Of a DNA stretch of 64,000 nt, positions 1 through 10,000 are shown one piece after another. The translations under genes and the position numbers were made by a program. The notes beneath the pieces are model-generated. The model saw only the letters and a list, made by a program, of their open reading frames with translations, searched no databases and was not told where the DNA came from. Each line of letters starts with the position of its first letter. Position 1 is the stretch's first letter. Source of the DNA: Rhyacichthys aspro (lineage: Eukaryota > Chordata > Actinopteri > Gobiiformes > Rhyacichthyidae); assembly GCA_036850595.1 (NCBI GenBank), contig CM072165.1, positions 8,070,109 through 8,134,108 of the forward strand. Reading direction: 5' to 3'.

Positions 1-2210
1 ACAACTGCTACAACTACAGCTGCCCCAACTACAACTACCACAGCTGCTCCAACTACAACTACCACAGCTGCCCCACCACTACTACTACAGTTGCCTAAAC
101 TACAACAACCACTGCTGCCCCTACAACAACTACCACCAGCTGCACCAACTAAACAACAACTACTGCTGCCCCAACTACAACTACCACAGCTGCCCAACAA
201 CCACTACAACTACTGTTGCCTTCTACAACAACCACTGCTGCCCTACAACAACTACCACGGCTGCCCCAGCTACAACAACTACAGCTGCCCCCAACTACAA
301 CTGCTACAACCACCACAGCTGCCCCAACTACAACTACAGCTGCCCCAACAACAACTACTACAGCTGCCCCAACTACAACACTCACGCTGCCCAACAACTA
401 CTACTCAACAGCTGCTCCCAACTACAACTACTACAACAGCTTGCTACCAACTACAACAACTACTGCTGCCCCAACTACAACTACCACAGCTGCCCCAACT
501 ACTACACAGCTGCCCCAAGCCTACAACTACCACAGCTGCCCCCAACTACAACTACCACTGCTGCCCCAACTACCACTGCTGCCCCAACAACCACTACAAC
601 AGCTGCCCCAACTACTACTACTACTGCTACCAACAACTACAACCACTACTGCTGCTCCAACTACAGCTACGGCTGCCCCAACTACAACCACTACAACAGC
701 TGCCCCAACTACAACAACTACTGCTGCCCCAACTACACACCACGCTGCTCCTACAACTACACTTCTACAACTACCACTGCTGCCCCAACAACTACAACCA
801 CTACTGCTGCTCCAACTACAACTACCACTGCTGCCCCAACTACAACCACTACTGCTCCAACTACAACTACCACAGCTGCCTCAACAACTACAACAACAGC
901 TGCCCCAACTACAACAACTACTGCTGCCCCTACAACAACTACTACACCTGCTCCAACTACAACTAACTACTGCTGCCCCAACTACAACTACCACAGCTGC
1001 CCCTACAACAACCACTGCTGCCTAACTACAACTACCACAGCTACCCCAACAACTACTACAACAGTTGCTCCAACTACAACTACTACTGCTGCCCCTAAAC
1101 TACAACTACTACAACAGCTGCCCCAACTACAGCCACCACTGCTGCCCCAACTACAACTACCACTAGCTGCCCCAACAACTACTACAACAGCTGCTCCAAC
1201 TACAACCACTACTGCTGCCCCAACTACAACTACTACAACAGCTGCTCCAACTACAACTACTGTTGCACCAGCTACAACTACCACAGCTGCCCCAACAACT
1301 ACTACAACAGCTGCCTGCCAACTACAACCTACTGCTGCCCCAACTACAACTACCACTGCTGTCCCAACTACAACTACTACTGCTGCCCCAACTACAACTA
1401 CCACAGCTGCCCCAACAACTACTACAACAGTTGCTGCAACTACAACAACTACTGCTGCCCCTACAACAACTACCACAGCTGCCCCAACTACAACTACTAC
1501 TGCTGCCCCAACTCACAACTACCACAGCTGCCCTAACAACTACTACTGCACCTGCACCCACCAACTACAACCAACTAACTACCCCAACTACAACTACCAC
1601 AGCTGCCCCAACTACAACTACTACTGCTGCCCCAACAACTACTACCACAGCATCCCCAACTACAACTACCACAGCTGCCCCAACTACAACCACTACTGCT
1701 GCCCCAACTACAACAACTACTGCTACACCACAACTACCCAGCTACCACAGCTACTACAACCACTACAACCACCTGCCCCAACAACTACTACCACTGGCTG
1801 CACCAACTACAACAACTACTGCTGCCCCAACTACAACTACCACAGCTGCCCCAACAACTACTACAACAGTTGCTGCAACTACAACAACCACTGCTGCCCC
1901 TACAACAACTACCACGGCTGCACCAACTACAACAACTACAGCTACCCCAACTACAACCACTACTGCTGCCCCAACAACTACTGCTGCCCCAACTACAACT
2001 ACCACAGCTACCCCAACTACAACCACTACTGCCGCCCCAACTACTACAACTACAGCCTCTCCAACAACAACCACCACAGCTGCCCCGACTACAACAACCA
2101 CTGCTGCCCCAACTACAACTACTACTGCCCCAACTACAACCACCACAGCTGCCCCTACTACAACAACTACTACAAAAGCCCCAACTACAACAACTACTAC
2201 AACTACCACT
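1..2210 (+). repeat. Coding minisatellite, 21/24-nt Thr-Pro-Ala units, copy A
   Basis: Tandem variants of cca-act-aca-act-acc-aca-gct-gcc (24 nt, PTTTTTAA) and a 21-nt form lacking one Thr codon. The plus strand is very poor in G. Several single-base gains and losses (for example around 75, 1090, 1515 and 1730-1800) scramble the reading frame, unlike the equivalent array in copy B. Confidence 0.9.
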
Positions 2211-3192
2211 AGTCCTCCACAAATCTTTACATTAAGGGGAGCTATACCAAGTGAACCATACAGTATTGAGCTCACTGACTCTAACAGCGAACGCTTCAAG
2301 AGTCTAAGCAAAAGAATTGTTGATGAGGTATGAAGAAAAGTACATTCGATATTCATTTTGTTAATCTATGATTCTTTGATTGTTTATTGAAAGTGATTAT
2401 GATTTTGTGTTTTTTAGTATGACCCTGGATTTCGAAGCAAATTCAACAATCGGTATCGAAGCTGCTTTGTTAAAAGTTTCAGGTAAATACTATATTTTTA
2501 ATGTATTTGTTTCTTCACAGGATTTTCACTCAAGAACAACTGTAAATTATATTTTGATTGAGCTTCACAATGGTAATAACAAGGGTTACAATGTATGTGA
2601 AGATACGTTCTTCATAATTTCCCACATATTTTTCCTTGCCATCTCAAAGTGTATAATAAACAAGCGCTCATATGTGCACCTGATACAAATAGATCAACTT
2701 TTTTGTTTAATGTTTTTGAATATAGGGAATCCAAACTACCAGTTAGAGCCAACGCTACTGAAGCAGACATGGGAATCATTTTTGAACCTACAGCAACACT
2801 TCCAACAGACACAGAAATTGTTGAAGCTGTACAGACTGTAAACGGCAGTTTAAGTAATGTTGCAGTAACGGGTAAGTGTACATAATGTCAAACCAAAATA
2901 ACATACCTGTAACAGGATATCATATCGGGACTGAATTATAACAGATTTTTTTTATTACAGAAAGTCCAACAGCAACTGCTACCACAACTACAACAGCTCC
3001 AACCACCACCACCACACGTAAGTCGAAATAAAATTACAGTGAATAAACAAATACACAAATATTATATTAGCTTCCATTCCCTGATATATTATGCACTGTA
3101 TTACAGCATCAAGTGGGGTAAGCCTCAAGATCAGTCTGGTCAACACGTTCCTCCTGGTGATGTTGTCATGGCTACTGTCACGCCAGCAGTAG
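1..3192 (+). CDS. Mucin-like Thr/Pro/Ala-repeat protein with SEA-like module and GPI-type tail, copy A (5' part outside window)
   Basis: Probably a heavily O-glycosylated cell-surface mucin. Its 5' end is missing. Exons inferred by eye: repeat exon 1-2327, 2418-2482, 2726-2871, 2961-3017, 3107-3192; all introns are GT-AG and phases match. The repeat (TTTTAAP/TTTTTAAP units) ends in an IFTLRGAIPSEP linker, then a SEA-like fold runs over exons 1-3 (FKSLSKRIVDE / RSKFNNRYRSCFVKSF / RANATEADMGIIFEP), with NAT and NGS N-glycosylation sequons. The last exon gives a PSSG small-residue site, a short spacer and a hydrophobic C-terminus ending LLSRQQ, which fits a GPI signal better than a transmembrane segment with cytosolic tail. 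From 1 to about 1800 the Thr frame shifts repeatedly between TTTAAP, PQLQLP and PNYNYH readings; from about 1800 to 2327 it is clean. Copy A may therefore be a pseudogene or badly assembled here. Family assignment is by composition and SEA pattern only. Confidence 0.6.
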
Positions 3193-3914
3193 ACTCTGGT
3201 TTAATATCCAGAATGTCTGAATAAGCACTTTTTACTACAAATATGATTGTGTATATGTTGTATACAATTTCAGGCTCATCAGTAGTTGTACCATTTACAG
3301 TCACATGATTTGTAGTGCATTTTACCACTTTATTTTATAATTTAACACATTTTATGTATGTTTATGTGAAGGAAACAATAATTATCTCGGGTAAACACAA
3401 TAAAAAGTAGGGCTATATATTTCATGTAATTGATATACTTTACATAATCAGAATCTTTGTCTGCCATTTTTTAAAATGTTTGTCTTTTCTTGGCATCAAA
3501 AATACAAGTCTATTTAAAATATGTTATTTTACTGTTGTTTGCTTTAATGTAAAAATTTTAAACCTTTTTAATTGTAAGCCATTTCTTACATGGGCACATG
3601 TTCAGTATATAATGATGTGTAATTTTATTCAAACATTAACTGATGTATTTTGTGAGGTTTTCCAGACTTGAAGACATTTGTAAAAACGTACAGTGATCCA
3701 AATACACTTATTTTAACAATATGTCACTGTGATTCTTGTCATTTTTGTTGGAATGAAACAAAAAGTGATTGATGTGTGTGTGGATGTGGATGCATGTTAA
3801 GCAGACAAGGATGTTAACATCTATGTATTTGATAGATTTAGCTTTTGTGTTGCAAATTAATAAAAGGGTTAGAGAGTAAGAGAAATAGCTTTTAATCTTT
3901 TTTATCGGTTTGTG
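3193..3914. other. 3' flank / 3'UTR of mucin copy A
   Basis: AT-rich, with no gene seen beyond the stop at 3190-3192. It contains AATAAA near 3399 and 3859 that could serve as poly(A) signals. The whole stretch is shared with the flank of copy B. Confidence 0.5.
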
Positions 3915-3938
3915 CTATCTATCTATCTATCTATCGTA

Positions 3939-4005
<67 letters not shown>
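3915..4005. repeat. Compound microsatellite (CTAT)n-(GAT)n-(GAC)n
   Basis: Five CTAT units, then about 11 GAT units that change to about 10 GAC units. The equivalent place in the right-hand copy (about 13530-13555) keeps only a few GAT/GAC units, so the array grew or shrank after the duplication. Confidence 0.95.
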
Positions 4006-4017
4006 TAGCATGTCAGT

Positions 4018-4213
4018 GGCTGTCAGTGGGGGCTTTTTGTCTCAGCGGAACCAGAAGAGGAAAACACATGGAATAGTGTGTTTACAATTTACAACTTTGC
4101 TTGTGATCTTCGCGGACTGCTGTTTGCTCCGGTGCAGGGTGCATACTAGAGCTTGTTATTGCGGACAAAACCGTGCACTGCAGTGTGACAGCTGTTGCAG
4201 GCTCTCGGCGCAG
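4018..4213 (+). pseudogene. Duplicated fragment of the cldnd1 upstream/5'UTR region
   Basis: The run starting GTCAGTGGGGGCTTTTTGTC and the later stretch on GCGGACTGCTGTTTGCTCC match 13706-13953, just upstream of the cldnd1 start codon. A block of about 80 bases present at 13779-13853 is missing here. Homology stops at about 4213, before any cldnd1 coding sequence, so this is a truncated passenger of the mucin duplication. Confidence 0.75.
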
Positions 4214-4411
4214 TAACCACAACTACTATGTCAACAAGTACCAGAACAACTGCAACCAGCACAACAAACCAAAAACTTTAAACATTGAAACCAACTGAAT
4301 TGTCCACTCTTTAATTTAAATCTTTTTTTTTTTTTTTTTTTGCATAAGATCAGTCTTGTCACTGCCTCTTTCCTGGTGGTACTGACATGGCTACTGTCAT
4401 GCCAGCAATAA
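4214..4411 (+). pseudogene. Relic of a third mucin copy: Thr-rich exon and GPI-tail exon
   Basis: 4346-4411 aligns to the mucin terminal exon (KISLV, then a hydrophobic stretch ending LTWLLSCQQ and a stop; copies A and B read KISLV and LSWLLSRQQ). It is clearly more diverged than A and B are from each other. Just upstream, 4217-4282 reads as a Thr/Ser-rich segment (TTTTMSTSTRTTATSTT) ending in a stop. No SEA exons or large repeat lie next to it. Read as a decayed older copy; a small functional gene is less likely. Confidence 0.65.
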
Positions 4412-4900
4412 AATCAGAAGTATCAGTATCAGACAAGTGGTCAGTGTTAATTTAATGCTAATTTATATATGATTTAATTGTATAGCTCAGGAGTTATGGT
4501 GTAAATGTTACCTTAATTAATTAACACATGCAATAATTTGATTTGATGGTGATGATTTAATGTTATTTATATAAAAAAGAGCTTATAGAGATTTATATTT
4601 GATTCTGCACAGCAATAGCTTATTTAATTATTCTGTTTACATTATTTATTTTCTTATATTCATGGTTGTATATTTATTCATAGATAATAGTCAGAACAGA
4701 AATATTATTTAATCAAAGTTTTTCAAAATGAAGGAAAATTCTCCCTTCTTAACAATTGAGCCTGCACTGTCTATTTATTATATATCTGTAATTGTAAATG
4801 GAGTTTGTAAAGATCTGACAATAATTAACAATCAGCACAATAAAATATTATTATATAAAATGTATCTGCCTGGCATGTATAATTTTTACAAGAAAAATAA
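4412..4900. other. AT-rich intergenic sequence
   Basis: No coding exon, RNA gene or recognisable repeat was seen. It contains poly-AT tracts only. Confidence 0.4.
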
Positions 4901-4919
4901 AATAGTAATAGCAAAAAAA

Positions 4920-4931
4920 TGCGCATGCGCA
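4920..4931. promoter_or_regulatory. Perfect NRF1-type palindrome
   Basis: TGCGCATGCGCA is a full match to the NRF1 consensus YGCGCAYGCGCR. It sits in an otherwise AT-rich stretch, at the edge of a CpG-containing patch (4920-5050). Such sites normally mark housekeeping promoters, and no established gene starts here. Confidence 0.6.
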
Positions 4932-5263
4932 AGACCAGCCGACTTCTTTCACAGTTCTTTCCGAGATCCGCCTCCAAAACAACACGCACGCGCCAGAGAC
5001 TAACAGACGGCGTTTCACAGCTGACTGGCCCCGATTCTCTCCATACAATGTCACAAACGCAGGTTTCTGTCCAGATTGTTAGAAAATTGAAATAGAGTAG
5101 CCCTGCCTGTAACGCTTTACAATAATAAGAAATAACTAACTTCTGCAAAAGAATAGCGATCAAACATTACATGTGTCTAACAATATACAGTGACAAAACA
5201 CCAGATAATACTCCCAACTAGCAGTTTTTAATATGACAACCAAACATTGAGCCTAAAACTTAC

Positions 5264-5433
5264 CTGTCGAGCAGCGTATTCCTCACTGTGCCTTCAGCGC
5301 TCCTATCGCTCAAACGATGCACCAAGAACAACTCTGTTTTTGTTTCTTTCATCTGCCATCTTTTCCTTTTCGCAGCCACCTCAAACATAGTCTTTCTTTT
5401 ACAGTTACCTTCATCAGTGTTCCTCGCAGCCAT
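5264..5433 (-). CDS. Orphan candidate first coding exon (basic, Lys/Arg-rich)
   Basis: On the minus strand an ATG (5433) opens MAARNTDEGNCKRK..., with a Lys/Arg-rich middle (AAKRKRWQMKETK), and reaches a consensus donor (GACAG/GTAAGT) at 5264, leaving phase 2. A CpG-containing region with CCAAT elements lies upstream on that strand (5540-5790). I did not find a convincing second exon towards 4400 and do not recognise the protein. It could be a real short gene, the surviving first exon of a dead one, or chance. Confidence 0.25.
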
Positions 5434-5539
5434 TGTGTAAAATCTTGCTACCACCAAAAAATATTAACTAGATATAAATGTAGCCTGAAGCTAACGAGGA
5501 GTAGCTAGATGAACAAACTAAAGCTAACGGATGGAGCTA

Positions 5540-5790
5540 ACGTTAGTTAAACAGACTGTCCCCCCCCCCCCCAAAAGAAAAAAGGGAAATAAATGACTAT
5601 GTGGTCCTGACAATGGAGCTGCAGGAAGGAACAGTCTGTGCTTAACGGTAGCAACGCAAAGGCAGCTGTAAACAGAATACGGGAACGCGCACGCTTCCGC
5701 CCTCACGTAGCAGGAGTGATTGACAGGCTGGTTGACCAATAGAACACGCGATGAGAGCATTTTTCATTGGTTAATGTTTTTAAGGCACCA
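5540..5790 (-). promoter_or_regulatory. Possible CpG-containing promoter of the orphan minus-strand exon
   Basis: Relatively rich in CG dinucleotides (acgcgcacgcttccgccctcacg). It has an ATTGG (CCAAT on the minus strand) at about 5767, a plus-strand CCAAT at about 5735, and a C13 run near 5560-5572. Weak, composition-based call. Confidence 0.25.
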
Positions 5791-6318
5791 CCACTTCCAC
5801 AATTGACATATAATAAATTTTATTTTTCAAGACCTCTTATTTTCCGATGTCTTATATGCAAGTAAAAACAAATTTATAAAATATAACAAAAAATGTTTAC
5901 AAAAACATCTTCTATTCTACCTTTAATTTAAATTTAAAATCCTGAAATTAGTGACTGACTGAGATTTAGATGTCAAAAATAATGCATTTTAAACGCATTA
6001 AATTGTCATTACATAACTGTGATACTGTGTTTTCATAGCATCAGTCTGAGTTGCCCTAACTCACCCAGAAAGAGTAACTACTGTGACTCCTGAGATTAAA
6101 ACACAATAATCACATTTCCATGAAAGAAGATGAATACATTTGTTATCACAGTTTACTATTGTAAGAAATACATATCAAATACTTATCTTACAGTCAGGAA
6201 TACCAAAAGATGTTTTGGAGGGAGTGCCTTGGTGACACTAAGCCAAGAATGACTGACTGAAAACACAAAGCTTTTGAAGATGTGAAGATTTGACATTTCA
6301 GATAGATGTATCACCAAG
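5791..6318. other. Intergenic, nothing recognised
   Basis: AT-rich sequence with no exon, RNA gene or repeat family that I can name. Confidence 0.4.
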
Positions 6319-7082
6319 TGGACGTCACATGCTCTTTATTCCATTACAATATATAAGGGCCATGCAGACTTTGATAGACACCAAAGGTGATAGGTGGCTT
6401 AGGTTAAGCAAGAAACAAGAAGAAGAAAACTGCACCTGCTTTATTGCTCTATTTTTGTAAGTAACATTAACAGCTGATATTAAACTCTAAATACACTAAT
6501 TATGTTGCTTGTGTTTGACTGTCAGGCAGTTATTCAGCTGTTTACTTTGTTTTTAGCTTTATTTATTATTTTCTTCCCTTTCATGGGATAAAGCAAAGTT
6601 CAGAGCGTCATATTCAGCCTTAGACCAGTTTTCTACCACTTTGGATATATTTAAATAAAATTTTTAAAGACATAATTGAATGAAAAAAAATCAAGGGAAC
6701 TGTTCTGTGTTTTTTTTTTGTCTTTGCACTGCTTGCATTTCGGACAAATAGCACTTTTAAGTTAGGACAAACTTTCTGTCCTAGCTCTGTGTTGTTGTTT
6801 TGTCTGTAATTATATGTTGTATATTATAGCACCAGGGTCCTGGAGAAAAGTCTCATTTTACTGTGTACTGCGTTAGCTATATGTGGTTGAAATGACAATA
6901 AACCGCTCTTGACTTGACTGAAAGAATTTAAAGGTGCGCTACCAAATTGACAGAGTTTGTCTTTTCTTAACTTCATTGAATTTCAACATACATTTTCATG
7001 GCAGAAAAACAATAATGCACAATGATATACTTGTGTCAGTTATTTGAATAATGACATGTACATTTTTAAAAAACATTTCCAG
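6319..7082 (+). promoter_or_regulatory. TATA promoter, non-coding first exon and first intron of mucin copy B
   Basis: A near-CRE (GGACGTCAC, about 6320) is followed by TATATAAG at 6350-6357. A predicted start near 6380 opens a purine-rich leader that ends at 6456 before a GTAAGT donor. The intron 6457-7082 ends in TTTCCAG directly before the exon carrying the start codon at 7090. The equivalent for copy A lies outside the window. Confidence 0.55.
6780..6922 (+). repeat. Probable non-LTR retroelement 3' tail relic
   Basis: The segment ends in a GGTTGAAATGACAATAAA-type stretch followed by CTTGACTTGACT, a tail I associate with dispersed L2-like elements in fish genomes. It lies inside the first intron of mucin copy B. 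Recognised from memory of the pattern, not checked. Confidence 0.4.
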
Positions 7083-7089
7083 AAAGAAG

Positions 7090-10000
7090 ATGGGTAGTGG
7101 ACCTGTACTATCAGTGGTCCTGATTCTTGTCGGTAAGTCATCTTGTTTACTGTGTATATTTTTTACTTATTATATGATTATTTCAAATTGTGTAATACAA
7201 GTAGATAAATAAATAAACTACAGGCTTAAGTCTAAACATTAAAAACATGAAAACAACATCAAGGAAAAAAAACAGTTTGGTGAATAAATGCAGGAAATCG
7301 CTAAGTCAATATTGAACGGTTTTTAGAAAGAATTTAGGCAACAAAATTTAAATATATTTCATTGTTTTTTGTTATGAAAAAACACCTTTTACTGCCACAA
7401 TAGCTGCTCAAGCAACCACAGTACAAGGGCAAACTACAACCACAGCTGTCCCTACAACAACTACTGCTGCCCCAACTACAACCACCACTGCTGCCCCAAC
7501 TACCACGGCTGCCCCAACTACAACTACTACAACAGCTGCTCCAACTACAACTACCACAGCTGCCCCAACAAGTACTACGACAGCTGCCCCAACAACTACT
7601 ACAACAGTTCCTCCAACTACTACAACCACAGCTGCCCCTACAACTACTACAACAGCTGCCCCAACTACAACTACCACAGCTACCCCAACAACTACTACAA
7701 CAGCTGCTCCAACTACAACTACGACAGCTGCCCCGACTACAACTACTGCTGCCCTAACTACAACCACAACATCTGCTCCAACTACAACCACTACTGCTGC
7801 CCCAACTACAACTACCACAGCTGCCCCAACAACTACTACGACAGCTGCTCCAACTACAACTACCACAGCTGCCCCAACAACTACTATAACAGCTGCTCCA
7901 ACTACAACTACAACAGCTTCCCCGACTACAACTACTGCTGCCCCAACTACAACCACCACTGCTGCCCCAACTACCACGGCTGCCCCAACTACAACAACTA
8001 CTGCTTCCCCGACTACAACTACTGCTGCCCCAAGTACAACCACTACAACAGCTGTCCCAACTACAACTACGACTGCTGCCCCGACTACAACAACCACAGC
8101 TGCCCCAACTACAACAGCTGTCCAACTACAACAACTACTGCTGCCCCAACTACAACTACCACGGCTGCCCCAACTACAACCACTACAACAGCTGTACCAA
8201 CTACAACAACAGCTGTACCAACTACAACAACTACCGCTGCCCCAACTACAACAACCACAGCTGCCCCGACTACAGCTACTGCTGCCCCTACAACAACTAC
8301 CACAGCTGCCCCAACTACAACAACTACTGCTGCCCCGACTACAACTACTGCTGCCCCTACAACAACTACCACGGCTGCCCCAACTACAACTACCACAGCT
8401 GCACCAACTACAACCACCACTGCTGCCCCAACTACCACGGCTGCCCCAACTACAACTACTACAACAGCTGCCCTAACTACAACTACCACAGCTGCCCCAA
8501 CAACTACTATAACAGCTGCTCCAACTACAACTACGACAGCTTCCCCGACTACAACTACTGCTGCCCCAACTACAACCACCACTGCTGCCCCAACTACCAC
8601 AGCTGCCCCAACTACAACAACTACTGCTTCCCCCACTACAACTACTGCTGCCCCAAGTACAACCACCACAACAGCTGTCCCAACTACAACTACTACTGCT
8701 GCCCCAACTACAACAACCACAGCTGCCCCAACTACCACAGCTGCCCCAACTACGACAACTACTGCTGCCCCGACTGCAACTACTGCTGCCCCTACAACAA
8801 CTACCACGGCTGCCCCAACTACAACTACTACTGCTGCCCCAACTACAACTACCACAGCTGCACCAACTACAACCACCACTGCTGCCCCAACTACCACGGC
8901 TGCTCCAACTACAACTACCACAGCTACCCCAACAACTACTATAACAGCTGCTCCAACTACAACTACCACAGCTGCCCCGACTACAACTACTGCTGCCCCA
9001 ACTACAACCACCACTGCTGCCCCAACTACAGCCACCACTGCTGCCCCAACTACCACGGCTGCCCCAACTACAACAACTACTGCTGCCCCAACTACAACCA
9101 CTACAACAGCTGTCCCGACTACAACTACTGCTGCCCCAACTACAACTACTACAACAGCTGCTCCAACTACAACTACCACAGCTGCCCCAACTACAACTAC
9201 TACGACAGCTGCCCCAACTACAACTACCACAGCAGCCCCGGCTACAACTACGGCTGCCCCAACTACAACCACTACAACAGCTGTCCCAACTACAACTACT
9301 ACGACAGCTGCCCCAACTACAACTACCACAGCTGCCCCAACAACTACTACAACAGTTGCTGCAACTACAACAACCACTGCTGCCCCTACAACAACTACCA
9401 CAGCTGCCCCAACTACAACTACTACTGCTGCCCCAACTACAACTACCACAGCGGCCCCGACTACAACTACTGCTGCACCAACTACAACTACCACAGCTGC
9501 CCCAACAACTACTTCAACAGCTGCCCCAACTACAACTACCACAGCTGCCCCAACAACAACTACGGCTGCCCCAACTACAACTACTACGACAGCTGCCCCA
9601 ACTACAACTACCACAGCTGCTCCAACTACAACTACCCCAGCTGCCCCAACAACTACTACAACAGTTGCTGCAACTACAACAACCACTGCTGCCCCTACAA
9701 CAACTACCACGGCTGCACCAACTACAACAACTACTGCTGCCCCAACTACAACTACCACAGCTGCCCCAACAACTACTACAACAGTTGCTGCAACTACAAC
9801 AACCACTGCTGCCCCTACAACAACTACCACGGCTGCACCAACTACAACAACTACGGCTTCCCCAACTACAACTGCTACGACAGCTGCTCCAACTACAACT
9901 ACCACAGCTGCCCCAACAACCACTACCACAGCTGCCCCAACAACCACTACTGCTGCCCCAACAACCACTACAACAGCTGTCCCAACTACAACTACTACAA

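Larger units (their letters stand above)
1800..4213 (+). repeat. Segmental tandem duplication, left copy (3' part of mucin plus flank)
   Basis: Position 2341 corresponds to 11900, an offset of 9559 bases that holds without indels from the SEA exons to past the stop codon. Introns and 3' flank match almost base for base (one visible difference cluster near 2921-2929 against 12480-12488). Further out the copies drift (microsatellite and indels at 3890-4005) and are again alignable at 4018-4213 against about 13706-13953. Confidence 0.9.

Noticed and set aside
2535..2592. A possible extra mucin exon (RTTVNYILIELHN)
   Set aside because: It reads open but would need a 52-base intron and leaves no donor in the right phase. 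Direct splicing 2482 to 2726 joins AG with G in frame and gives a continuous SEA-like sequence.
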